The notes below the pieces were generated by a model. It was not told the DNA's origin. It worked only from the letters and a program-made list of their open reading frames with translations, and made no database searches. From contig NZ_JYIX01000035.1 in assembly GCF_000956505.1 (NCBI RefSeq), positions 1 through 64,000 on the forward strand: a stretch of 64,000 bases of DNA, in the 5' to 3' direction. The position numbers and the translations under genes are program-made. Positions 46,379 to 56,206 of the stretch are shown in pieces; the first letter of the stretch is position 1, and the number at the start of each line of letters is the position of its first letter. The DNA comes from Microbacterium azadirachtae. Lineage in GTDB: Bacteria; Actinomycetota; Actinomycetes; Actinomycetales; Microbacteriaceae.

Positions 46379-47962
46379 TCACTGGTACATGCGGATCGAT
46401 GTCGGATCGATGCCGTCGCCCTCGGTGAACGTGGCCTTGTTCGCGAAAATGGTTCGCGCGATGTCCGCATAGGGCACCACGGTCGTCGTGGTCAGAAGCG
46501 CCTTCTCCGCGGCGGCCCAGTCCGAGCAGCCCTCGGTGCCCGGCTTGGCGGAGGCCGCCGCGACCGCCGCCGTGTAGGCGGGGTCGTCCACCGAGGCGAA
46601 GTTGGTGCCGTTCGGCGGGGTGGGGCCCGAGTAGAACGGCACCAGCATCGAGGGCAGCGAGACCGTGATCGCGGCGCCGGAGATGTCCCAGTCGCCGGAG
46701 GAGAAGAGCGTCTCGCTGAGCGCCGGCCCGTCCACGGGAGTCGTGGTCACGTTCACGCCCGCCTTCTTCCACATCGATTGCAGGAGCTCGACGCCCGCCG
46801 TGCCGGTGTCGCCGAGGAGGGTCGGGAAGATCATCTTGAGGGCGAGGGGCTTGCCGTCCTTGACGCGCATGCCGTCCGATCCGCGCTTCCATCCGGCGGC
46901 GTCGAGGGCGGCGTCGGCGGCCTTGGCGTCGAAACCGGGCACGTTGCCCTTCACCGTGTCGGCGCGGCAGGGGTTGGGTGCGACGGTGACGAGTCCGGTC
47001 GGTTCGGTGCTCTCGGCCAGCACCTGACGGACCTGGGCGAGGTCCACGGCCTGGGCGAGTGCCTTGCGCACGGCGGGATCCTTCGTCGGGCGCCCCGCGG
47101 CCTGGTTGAAGCTCAGCTGGCCGACGGGCGCGATGATCTGGGTGTGGAAGAGCTTGGCATCCTGAAGGCGCTTGCGATCCGGTCCCGCCACCTCCGCAGC
47201 GTTGACCTCTCCGGACAGGACCAGGTTGGCCGCCGTGGTCTCGTTCGGGATCACGCGGAAGACGACCTTGTCCGGAAGGCCCTTCTGGGTCGGATCCCAT
47301 GTGCCGGGACCCCAGGCGAAGTCCTTGCGCCGAGTCAGCGTGTACTGGCTGTTCGGCGTGATCTCGGTCATCGTGAACATGCCTGTCGCGCCCTTGCCGG
47401 CGGCGAGCGCCTTGGGATCGTTCAACACCGAGCCGCAGACGATCGCGATGCTGCCGACGTTGTCGAGCAGGAACGCGTCGGGGCGGCCGCTGGTCACGGT
47501 CACTGTGCGGGTGGCGTCGTCGCCCACCGCGGTCGTGCCAGGCTGCACCTGCAGACCCACCAGGGGGGAGCCGGTGGCCGGGTCGGTGAGGTGGGCGATG
47601 TTCGCGGCGACGTCACTCGCGGTCAGGGGGGTGCCGTCCTCACAGGTGAGCTTGTCGCGCAGCGTGAACGTGGCGGTCGTGGTATCGGCGGTCCATTTCT
47701 CGGCGAGTCCGGAGGTGACCGTGCCGTCGTCCTTGACCTCGATCAGGCGCGAATACAGGAATCTGTCGATGCTGCGGGCGATGGACATCGCCGTCACGAA
47801 CGGATCCAGGTTCCCGGGGTCGGTGGCGATCGCCGAGGTGAACGTCTTGCCGTTCGCGAGCGCGGCATCCTTGCCGGCGCCGGCCGCGCCGCCTCCCGCG
47901 CAGGATGTCAGGACGAGGGCGGTCGCGCCGAGGAGCGCGATCAGCGGGGTGCGGTGTCGCAT
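46379..47962 (-). CDS. Peptide ABC transporter substrate-binding lipoprotein (SBP family 5)
   Basis: 527-residue extracytoplasmic receptor. Signal peptide MRHRTPLIALLGATALVLTSC with a lipobox cysteine at residue 21, followed by the family 5 fold (TSAIATDPGNLDPFVTAMSIARSIDRFLYSRLIEVKDDGTVTSGLAEKW..). It captures the imported peptide for DppB/DppCD/DppF. GGAGG precedes the ATG. Cluster context suggests a D-amino-acid-containing or peptidoglycan-derived peptide; specificity cannot be read from the sequence. Confidence 0.93.
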   Translation of the reverse strand: MRHRTPLIALLGATALVLTSCAGGGAAGAGKDAALANGKTFTSAIATDPGNLDPFVTAMSIARSIDRFLYSRLIEVKDDGTVTSGLAEKWTADTTTATFTLRDKLTCEDGTPLTASDVAANIAHLTDPATGSPLVGLQVQPGTTAVGDDATRTVTVTSGRPDAFLLDNVGSIAIVCGSVLNDPKALAAGKGATGMFTMTEITPNSQYTLTRRKDFAWGPGTWDPTQKGLPDKVVFRVIPNETTAANLVLSGEVNAAEVAGPDRKRLQDAKLFHTQIIAPVGQLSFNQAAGRPTKDPAVRKALAQAVDLAQVRQVLAESTEPTGLVTVAPNPCRADTVKGNVPGFDAKAADAALDAAGWKRGSDGMRVKDGKPLALKMIFPTLLGDTGTAGVELLQSMWKKAGVNVTTTPVDGPALSETLFSSGDWDISGAAITVSLPSMLVPFYSGPTPPNGTNFASVDDPAYTAAVAAASAKPGTEGCSDWAAAEKALLTTTTVVPYADIARTIFANKATFTEGDGIDPTSIRMYQ

Positions 47963-48076
47963 CAGAAGCCTCCAGCAGTTTCGGGTGGTGCGGGGATGAG
48001 GACGGGGATGATGGGGGATAGGGACGGGGAGGAACGAGGGGTGCCAGGGCCGATCCTGGGCGGATCGGCCCGGACG

Positions 48077-48982
48077 TCAGGACCGCTCGGCGCGGAGCTG
48101 CTCGACGGCGGCGAATCCGGCGCGGCCGATCGAGGCGTCGACGCGCGGGAGCCGCTCGTCGAGCGTGTGCGCGCGGGTGAACACCGCGACGGCGTACCGG
48201 CGACCGTCGGGATAGGTGACGACACCCGCTTCGTTGCGCCAGCGGGGGAGGGTTCCGGTCTTCGCCGCGAGCGTCACCCCGTTCGGGAACCCGGAGGTCA
48301 GGCGATGCGGCCAGATCTGCTGCGCCATGATCGCCCTCGCTTGCGCACACGCCTCGGCGGGCGCGGCGGTGTCGGTCCACAGGGCGTTCAGCAGCGTGGT
48401 GACGTCGCGGGGAGTGGATGCCGAGGTGCGGGCGGGGTCGAGTGCGGAGATCCCGAGCAGCCGCTCCGGATCCGTCCCGGCCAGCAGCTCCTCCAGATCG
48501 TCGTCCGCGGCGCCGCCGAGGTCGGCCACCACGGAGGCGAACAGGTCCTCGCAGCAGCCGACGAGCCGTGTGTTCCGCAAGCCCAGGTCGGCGATCACGC
48601 GATCGACGGCGTCTCCGCCCAGACGGTGGTACAGGACGTCGGTGGCGGCGTTGTCGCTCATCGTCATCATGTTCTGGGCGAGGTCGCGCCAGCTCGCCTG
48701 CACGTCGTCCGAGAACCCGGCCGTGCCGATGCCGCCGATGCGGTAGCGCGCGGTGACGGTCGTCCTCTCGGTCGGGTCCAGCGTGCCGGCCGAGACGGCG
48801 CGCACGTACGCGGTGAGCACCAGGATCTTGAAAACCGAGGCGAGCACGACGGGCTCGTCGGCGCCGGAGTCCACCTCGGGACCGACCTCGGCGCCGATCT
48901 CGCGGGCGTGCAGGAAGCCCTCTGCATCCGCGTCCGCGAAGATCTCGGCGATCGAGGTCGTCATCGCGGTGAGGGGGCTCAT
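48077..48982 (-). CDS. SxxK serine hydrolase, class A beta-lactamase fold
   Basis: 301-residue hydrolase with the three class A motifs: S49-VF-K52 (ASVFKI), S109-D-N111 (MSDNAATD) and K241-T-G243 (AAKTGTLP). At the spacing expected for Glu166 there is E145, but the ExxLN signature is replaced by EDLFA, so typical penicillin deacylation may be weak; an esterase or D-amino peptidase role is plausible. No signal peptide, unusual for a beta-lactamase, which points to an intracellular peptide substrate. Its ATG overlaps the upstream hydrolase stop (ATGA). Confidence 0.88.
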   Translation of the reverse strand: MSPLTAMTTSIAEIFADADAEGFLHAREIGAEVGPEVDSGADEPVVLASVFKILVLTAYVRAVSAGTLDPTERTTVTARYRIGGIGTAGFSDDVQASWRDLAQNMMTMSDNAATDVLYHRLGGDAVDRVIADLGLRNTRLVGCCEDLFASVVADLGGAADDDLEELLAGTDPERLLGISALDPARTSASTPRDVTTLLNALWTDTAAPAEACAQARAIMAQQIWPHRLTSGFPNGVTLAAKTGTLPRWRNEAGVVTYPDGRRYAVAVFTRAHTLDERLPRVDASIGRAGFAAVEQLRAERS

Positions 48983-50364
48983 GCGTCGACCCGGCGGTCG
49001 GCGCGTCCGGTGTGCAGATACAGGGCGCGGCCGCTGCCGTCGTCGCCGACGAAGGCGTGCGGCATGCGCATGCCGTGGTTCTCCTCCCGGGGGAGGAGGC
49101 TGTCGCCGGACCAGCCGACGAGCTCCACGGGCGCGGGAGCCGGTCCCAGCTCGGCGAAGATCCCCTTCATCGTGCGGCTGAGCCAGATCCTGCCCTCGTC
49201 GTCGACGCTCACCGTGGAGTCCGAGACCGAGGACGAGTAGGTGCCGAGGATGCGGTCCAGGTCGACCTCGACCGGCGACTCGGGGAGCACGGGGAGCGCG
49301 GCCATGTCGACGCCGGCGAGGGCAGAGAGGACCTTCGAGAACAGGCGGTAGTAAAGGTCGACCGTGTCGCCGCCGTTCGTGAGCAGCACCACGGCGACGC
49401 CCGCCGAGGGTGCGAAGCGCAGGAACGCGTTCTGTCCGATCGTGCCGCCGTCGTGTCCGTAGACCGGGCCGCCGGCCCAGTCGAAGATCTCCCAGCCGAG
49501 GCCCCAGGCGTCGCCGAGCACACCGAGATCCGGGAGGTCCACCTGGCGCTCCTGCATCGCCGCGACGCTCTGCGCGGAGAGGACCCGGGTGCCGTCAGGG
49601 GCGACGCCGCCGGCCATGTGCATGCCCGCGAACCCCAGCAGGTCCCGAGGGGTCATCGCGAGCATCGATCCGGCGGGAGCGTTGGAGCGCACCAGGCTCC
49701 ACACCGGCGCGGGAACGGGTTCGCCGTCATCGCCGGGGATGTGGCCGAGCGCCGCGCGGAACATGATCGCCTGCGAGGCATCCGTCGCCACGTGCGTGAG
49801 GCCCAGCGGGCGGGCGAGGTGCGCGTGCAGCGCCTGGTCGTAAGTCTGACCGCGCAGCACCTCGACGATGCGGCCGAGCACCACGAAGGCGGCGTTGTTG
49901 TACGAGAAGCGCTCGCCGGGGACGAAGAGCTGAGGGGCGTCGGCGATCGTCGCCAGGTACTTCTCGACCGCGTCGTCGCCGACGCCGGTGTCGTTGAAGA
50001 GATCGCCCTCGAAGCCGCTCACATGGCTGAGCAGCTGGCGGGTGGTGATCGCGGAGGCCGCGGCGTCGTCCCCGACCGCGAAAGCGGGGACGGTGTCGCG
50101 CACCGGGGCGTCGAGGTCGAGCAGCCCCTCGTCGACGAGCTGCATGATGAGCGTCGCGGTCCAGGTCTTCGTGATGGAGCCGATCTGGAACACCGAGTCC
50201 TCATCGGCCTCCACCCCGGTGTTCTTGTTCAGGACGCCTGCCGCCGCGGTGAAGACCTCGCCGCCGGCGAGGATTCCCACGGATGCGGCGGGGACATGTG
50301 CTTCGGCGATCAATGCGGGCAGGTTCTCCCGCACCCAGGTGCCGATTTCGTTCAGGTCGGACAT
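48979..50364 (-). CDS. SxxK serine hydrolase, class C beta-lactamase / D-aminopeptidase fold
   Basis: 461-residue hydrolase with S63-IT-K66 (QIGSITKTW), Y155-N-N157 (FSYNNAAF) and H304-D-G306 (VYGHDGGTIG). The last motif replaces the KTG of penicillin-recognising enzymes and is common in D-aminopeptidase/esterase relatives. A beta-barrel-like C-terminal region follows (after 360). It aligns end to end with the second half of the S9 fusion protein. GAGGAG precedes the ATG. No signal peptide. Confidence 0.9.
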   Translation of the reverse strand: MSDLNEIGTWVRENLPALIAEAHVPAASVGILAGGEVFTAAAGVLNKNTGVEADEDSVFQIGSITKTWTATLIMQLVDEGLLDLDAPVRDTVPAFAVGDDAAASAITTRQLLSHVSGFEGDLFNDTGVGDDAVEKYLATIADAPQLFVPGERFSYNNAAFVVLGRIVEVLRGQTYDQALHAHLARPLGLTHVATDASQAIMFRAALGHIPGDDGEPVPAPVWSLVRSNAPAGSMLAMTPRDLLGFAGMHMAGGVAPDGTRVLSAQSVAAMQERQVDLPDLGVLGDAWGLGWEIFDWAGGPVYGHDGGTIGQNAFLRFAPSAGVAVVLLTNGGDTVDLYYRLFSKVLSALAGVDMAALPVLPESPVEVDLDRILGTYSSSVSDSTVSVDDEGRIWLSRTMKGIFAELGPAPAPVELVGWSGDSLLPREENHGMRMPHAFVGDDGSGRALYLHTGRADRRVDA

Positions 50365-50508
50365 GTGCGCTCCTCTTCGTCGAGTGCGCCGTCGATCAGG
50401 GGGAGGCGACGGCGATGGGCCGAGACTATGCGCGCGGATCCGCGTCTCGTTGGTGCGTGCCGACGAGGCTTGCCGAGACCTTGGTGCCCCGGGACAAGGC
50501 CTCGCCGG

Positions 50509-51843
50509 TCAGCGGCGGCGGACGGCGCGCAGGCCGAGATGCAGCAGCTCGGGCCCTCCCTCGCCGGGTGCGAGCAGACGGCCGACGGCGGTGTCGTCGT
50601 CGGTCACCAGAGCACCGTCCGAGCGCACGCGCAACCGCATCATGGGGCGGGGCGGGACACCGAGCGCGGCGATGTCCTCGCGCAGGACCATGGTGACCTC
50701 GAGGGCGTCGCCGGCGCGGGCGACGTCGTAGTGCCATTGCCCGGCGTCGTAGGTGCCGACGGCGCCGTCGAGCGCTTCGGGCGGTGCGAGCCGGGCCGTC
50801 GGGCGCGTCTTCGAGATCCCGCGCAGATTCTGGAAGCACCAGTCGATGGCCCTGGTTCCGAGCGCCTTGCCGCCGGCGCTGTTCGTGAGCACCGTGATGG
50901 CGAGATCCTGATCCGGTGCCAGGACGAACTCGCTCAACTGCGTATCGGCGATGTTGCCGCCGTGCATCACGATCCGGGCCGGGCCGTGATGCGCGAGCAG
51001 CCAGGGGAAGCCGATCGCGTCGACCGGCGGGCCGGCGGTCAGCTGCGGCTCCTGCATGCGCCGCCGCGTCGCCTCGCTGACGGGCGCCGGTCCCGCACTC
51101 TCGCCGCGAAGGTGGAAGCGTGCGTACCGCAGCTGATCGCCCACCGAGGACACGACGCCGCCCTCCGGGTTGATGTCCCTGGTGAGGGGCCACTGTGCGA
51201 GGGGTACCGGAGCGCCGTCCTCGCCGCGCACGTGACCGACGGCGTGCGGGCGGGCGATGACCTCCCAGGGGAAGTAGAACGTGTCCGCCATGCCGAGCGG
51301 ATCGATGACGATGCGCCGCACCGCCTGTTCGAACGCCTCTCCTGTCACGACCTCGATCACCCGGCCGAGGACGCGGATGCCGGCATTGCTGTAGGAGGCG
51401 ATCGTGCCGGGGGCGAAGAACTGGGGCAGGTCGGCGTAATCGTCCACATTGCGTGCCAGGGCGTCGTCGTTCCAGCCCGGCCGCTCATCCGCGTCCCCGA
51501 GGAACCCGCCGGAGTGCGTGAGCAGGTGACGCACGCGGAGAGCGTCGAGGGCGTGCTCGTCGGCCAGCCGGAAGCTCGGGAGGAGGTCGACGATCCGCGC
51601 CTCGAGATCGAGGTCGCCGTCCTCGATGAGACGCATCGCGACCGTCCCGGTGAGGGTCTTCGATGTGGAGCCGATCTGGAAGAGGGTGCGTTCCGACACC
51701 GCGGCGCCGGTGGCGGTGTCGGCGATCCCCGTCGTCGCGATGATCTCGCGGTCGCCGTCGACGATGCCGACGATCGCGCCGGGCACCTCCAGCTCCGCGG
51801 CGGTGTGGTCCAAGAACTCCTGCAGATCAGAGTTGTGCATCAT
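50509..51843 (-). CDS. SxxK serine hydrolase, class C beta-lactamase fold
   Basis: 444-residue hydrolase with S59-TS-K62 (QIGSTSKTL), Y151-S-N153 (ASYSNAG) and H294-G-G296 (VMHGGNIAD). It is more distant from the other two class C-like domains. It begins with ATGATG; the first ATG overlaps the deacylase stop, so translation is coupled to the N-acyl-D-amino-acid deacylase. The C-terminal lipocalin-like region starts near residue 340. No signal peptide. A 144-bp gap separates it from the next gene. Confidence 0.88.
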   Translation of the reverse strand: MMHNSDLQEFLDHTAAELEVPGAIVGIVDGDREIIATTGIADTATGAAVSERTLFQIGSTSKTLTGTVAMRLIEDGDLDLEARIVDLLPSFRLADEHALDALRVRHLLTHSGGFLGDADERPGWNDDALARNVDDYADLPQFFAPGTIASYSNAGIRVLGRVIEVVTGEAFEQAVRRIVIDPLGMADTFYFPWEVIARPHAVGHVRGEDGAPVPLAQWPLTRDINPEGGVVSSVGDQLRYARFHLRGESAGPAPVSEATRRRMQEPQLTAGPPVDAIGFPWLLAHHGPARIVMHGGNIADTQLSEFVLAPDQDLAITVLTNSAGGKALGTRAIDWCFQNLRGISKTRPTARLAPPEALDGAVGTYDAGQWHYDVARAGDALEVTMVLREDIAALGVPPRPMMRLRVRSDGALVTDDDTAVGRLLAPGEGGPELLHLGLRAVRRR

Positions 51844-53327
51844 GCCTCTCCTCGTACGGCGCGCCCCGGATGGGCGTCGGCCACGATGTCTCCGGCGTGC
51901 ACGACGGCCGTGCCGTGCACGTACAGCTGCCGCACGCCCTGCGAAGGGCGCGTCGAGTCGGCGTACGTCGCGCGATCGGTGATCGCGGCCGGGTCGAGCA
52001 CCACGATGTCCGCATCGGCGCCGACGCTGAGGTGCCCCTTGGCGCGCATCGCGGGGGAGGCCTCGTCCAGCACGCGCGCGGGCAGGTAGGAGCAGCGGCG
52101 GAACGCTTCGATCCAGCTCCAGGTGCCGGATTCGCGGACCATCAGGCGCAGGGACTTCGCGAAGGTTCCTGCCGTGCGCGGGTGCGTGTGCCCGCCCTCG
52201 GGGAGCGGCCATCGGCGCTGCTCGTACACGGTCGGCGCCCCGCCGGATCCGGGCCACGAGATCGGCATCGCGTCGCTCGCGACGATCGCGTCGGGATAGG
52301 CGAGCGCCCGGTGCAGGTGGGCGCGATCGAGGGGATCCGCCTCGTCCAGGAACGTGACGATGCAGGCGGCGCCGGGATCGGAGGCGCGCACCTCGCGCAG
52401 CCGGGCTTCGTCGGCGATGCGCTCGCCGGTGTCCACGAGCACGAGCGCGGTCGGGGCGATGCCCAGGCCCGCGAGCTTCTCCGGCGCGAGGAAGAACGCG
52501 CCGATCGCAGTGCTGCCTGCGCCGTAGGGGTAGGCCTCGACCGTGACCCGGGATCCGGCTGCGCGGCTGCGGTCCAGCAGCGCCAGCACCCGGTCGATGT
52601 GGCGCAGCGATGTGCTGTTCACATGGCAGTGGTGCATCGCGGCGCCCGTCTCCGCCGCCGCGCGCACGAGCTCCTCCGAGCCGTCGATCGGGGTGGCAGG
52701 GTCCGCTTCGATCAGCTCGCGCACGTGCGTGAAGGTCGGGGCGTGGGCCGCGGCGGCGAGCTGGGCGAGCTCCAGGTACTCGTCGGGGTCGGAGCGCGGG
52801 GCGTAGCCCATCAGCACGCCGATGCCGAGGGCTCCGGCGGTGAGCTCGTTCTCCAGCAGTCCGAGCCAGCGGCGGCGCTCGGCCGGGCTCGAGGAGCGCT
52901 GCCAGCTCGGGTTGCCGAGGAGGTCCATCGACGCGGTGAAGTCGGCGACCGGAACGCGTTCGAGGTGCGCGTAGGCGCGTGCCTGTGCCCAGGACGCCGA
53001 GAACCCGTAGTTCAGCGGACGTCCCTCGCGGCCGGCGCGGGCGATCGCCTCGGCCACGGGCATGAGGCCCGCCTCCAGATCGAGCGCCGTGGTGACGCCG
53101 TCCATGGCCTGCAGGCGATGTCCGGCGATCGAGTGCACGTGACTGTGCAGATCGACGAAGCCCGGTCCGACGATGAGACCGTCCGCGTCGATCACGGTCG
53201 CCGCCTCCGGCGCGGCGATCCCGGATCTGATCTCCGCGATCCTGCCATCGGAGATCAGGAGGTCGGAGATCCTGTCGGAACCGGTCTTCGGGTCGATGAC
53301 GCGCCCGCCGCGCAGCAGAGTGTCCAC
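51840..53327 (-). CDS. N-acyl-D-amino-acid deacylase family amidohydrolase
   Basis: 495-residue amidohydrolase of the D-aminoacylase/DAN family, releasing D-amino acids from N-acyl forms. VDTLLRGGRVIDPKTGSDRISDLLISDGRIAEI forms the small beta domain; GPGFVDLHSHVHS holds the metal HxH (H61, H63); MHHCHVNST and VEAYPYGAGST lie in later barrel strands; GHLSVGADADIVVLDP closes the beta domain. The GTG at 53327 is chosen because homology begins there; the open frame runs further upstream without similarity. First gene of the cluster, divergent from lacI. Confidence 0.88.
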   Translation of the reverse strand: MDTLLRGGRVIDPKTGSDRISDLLISDGRIAEIRSGIAAPEAATVIDADGLIVGPGFVDLHSHVHSIAGHRLQAMDGVTTALDLEAGLMPVAEAIARAGREGRPLNYGFSASWAQARAYAHLERVPVADFTASMDLLGNPSWQRSSSPAERRRWLGLLENELTAGALGIGVLMGYAPRSDPDEYLELAQLAAAAHAPTFTHVRELIEADPATPIDGSEELVRAAAETGAAMHHCHVNSTSLRHIDRVLALLDRSRAAGSRVTVEAYPYGAGSTAIGAFFLAPEKLAGLGIAPTALVLVDTGERIADEARLREVRASDPGAACIVTFLDEADPLDRAHLHRALAYPDAIVASDAMPISWPGSGGAPTVYEQRRWPLPEGGHTHPRTAGTFAKSLRLMVRESGTWSWIEAFRRCSYLPARVLDEASPAMRAKGHLSVGADADIVVLDPAAITDRATYADSTRPSQGVRQLYVHGTAVVHAGDIVADAHPGRAVRGEA

Positions 53328-53461
53328 GCGACCACCGTGCCAGTCTCCGCGCGAAGGCGGCCGATCCGGTCGGACGAAGTTCCCGCGTATTCCGGTGCAC
53401 CAGGACAAGATCGCGGGCGAGGCGGCGGCGGAGCGGATGCGCGCCGGAACGCTCCGACCCC

Positions 53462-53493
53462 CATAATGGACTCATCCATGTGACCGTGCACAT
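53462..53493 (+). promoter_or_regulatory. lacI promoter with LacI-type operator
   Basis: CATAAT (53462-53467) is a good -10. The palindrome ATGTGACCGTGCACAT (53478-53493; 12 of 16 symmetric positions) covers the expected transcription start. It matches the operator-like site in front of the sugar transporter at 54583. GAGGAG follows at 53495. Autoregulation is inferred. Confidence 0.6.
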
Positions 53494-53507
53494 CGAGGAG
53501 GCTCTGC

Positions 53508-54521
53508 ATGTCGACCTCCTCCGAGCGTGCCCGCATGCCCAGCATCCGAGACGTCGCGCGCCTGGCGGGCGTCTCGCATCAGACGGTCTCCCGAGTGCTG
53601 AACGACCACCCCAGCATCCGCCCCGAGACCAAGGAGCGGGTGCTCGACGCCATCCGCGTGCTCGACTATCGGCCCAACATCGCGGCGCGGGCGCTCGCCA
53701 CCAGTCGGTCGAACACGCTCGGGATCCTCTCCGCGACCACTGGCGAGTTCGGCCCGACGTCCTCGATCGCGGCGATCGAGGACGCGGCGCGCGCGGAGCG
53801 CTACTCCGTAACCACGCTGAATCTGCCCGACACGACGCCCGAGGCGATCGGTGCGGCGGTGCGTCAGCTGGTGCGGGAAGCGGTCGATGGCATCGTGGTG
53901 CTCGCGCCCCAGGTGCGGGTCTTCAACGTGCTGCGGGGGATGGCCGTGTCGGTGCCGTTCGTCAGCCTGCAGACGGCCTCGGGATCCGACGGATTCAGCC
54001 ACTCCGCGGATCAGCTCGCCGGGGCGCGCATGATCACCGAATACCTGATCCGGCTCGGGCACAGCGACATCCTGCATCTCGCGGGACCCCAGGACTGGAT
54101 CGAGGCCGAGTCGCGCATGCGCGGCTACCTGGACGCGATGCGCGACGCCGATCTGCCGACGATTCCGCCGATCCGCGGCGACTGGAGCGCCGACTTCGGT
54201 TATTTCGCGGGCCAGGAGCTCGCCCGCAGGCGCGACTTCACGGCCGTGTTCGCGGCGAACGACCTCATGGCGATCGGCCTCATGCACGGCTTCCGCGACG
54301 CGGGGCTCCGTGTTCCGATCGACGTGAGCGTGGTGGGCTTCGATGACATTCCGGTCGCGGCACATGTCGCTCCGCCGCTGACGACGGTGCATCAGGACTT
54401 CGCCGAACTCGGCCGTCGCGCCGTGCGGATCCTGCTGGCGCAGCTGCGCGGAGAGACCGTGCCGGCGTTCGGTCCCGTCGTGCCGGTGCTGTGCGGCCGC
54501 GAATCCGCGGCGTCACGGTAA
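53508..54521 (+). CDS. LacI family transcriptional regulator
   Basis: 337-residue repressor. The HTH and hinge are PSIRDVARLAGVSHQTVSRVLNDHPSIRPETKERVLDAIRVLDYRPNIAARALATSRS (residues 11-68); a periplasmic-binding-like effector domain ends with VVGFDDIPVAAHVAPPLTTVHQDF. It sits upstream of a sugar importer and divergent from the D-amino-acid cluster. Twin operators at 53478 and 54583 suggest it represses itself and the importer; effect on the divergent cluster is possible because the site lies in the shared intergenic region. Confidence 0.93.
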   Translation: MSTSSERARMPSIRDVARLAGVSHQTVSRVLNDHPSIRPETKERVLDAIRVLDYRPNIAARALATSRSNTLGILSATTGEFGPTSSIAAIEDAARAERYSVTTLNLPDTTPEAIGAAVRQLVREAVDGIVVLAPQVRVFNVLRGMAVSVPFVSLQTASGSDGFSHSADQLAGARMITEYLIRLGHSDILHLAGPQDWIEAESRMRGYLDAMRDADLPTIPPIRGDWSADFGYFAGQELARRRDFTAVFAANDLMAIGLMHGFRDAGLRVPIDVSVVGFDDIPVAAHVAPPLTTVHQDFAELGRRAVRILLAQLRGETVPAFGPVVPVLCGRESAASR

Positions 54522-54544
54522 GGACACGAATTCGGCTGCGGCAC

Positions 54545-54598
54545 TTGACACTGCCGAAGCGCGGGAGGCACGATGTATCCCGATGTGAACGGTAACAT
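54545..54598 (+). promoter_or_regulatory. Sugar importer promoter and LacI operator
   Basis: TTGACA (54545-54550) is a perfect -35; a weak CACGAT lies 18 bp downstream as -10. ATGTGAACGGTAACAT (54583-54598; 12 of 16 symmetric) follows, sharing ATGTGA-CG-ACAT with the lacI operator. A downstream operator would block elongation or initiation. Confidence 0.6.
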
Positions 54599-54637
54599 TG
54601 CCTGGAACATCACCGGACCTGGTATCGAAGGAGATCC

Positions 54638-56202
<1,565 letters not shown>

Positions 56203-56206
<4 letters not shown>

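Noticed and set aside
48077..51843. Antibiotic resistance beta-lactamases
   Set aside because: No signal peptides, altered motifs and a peptide-catabolism setting argue against resistance as the main role.
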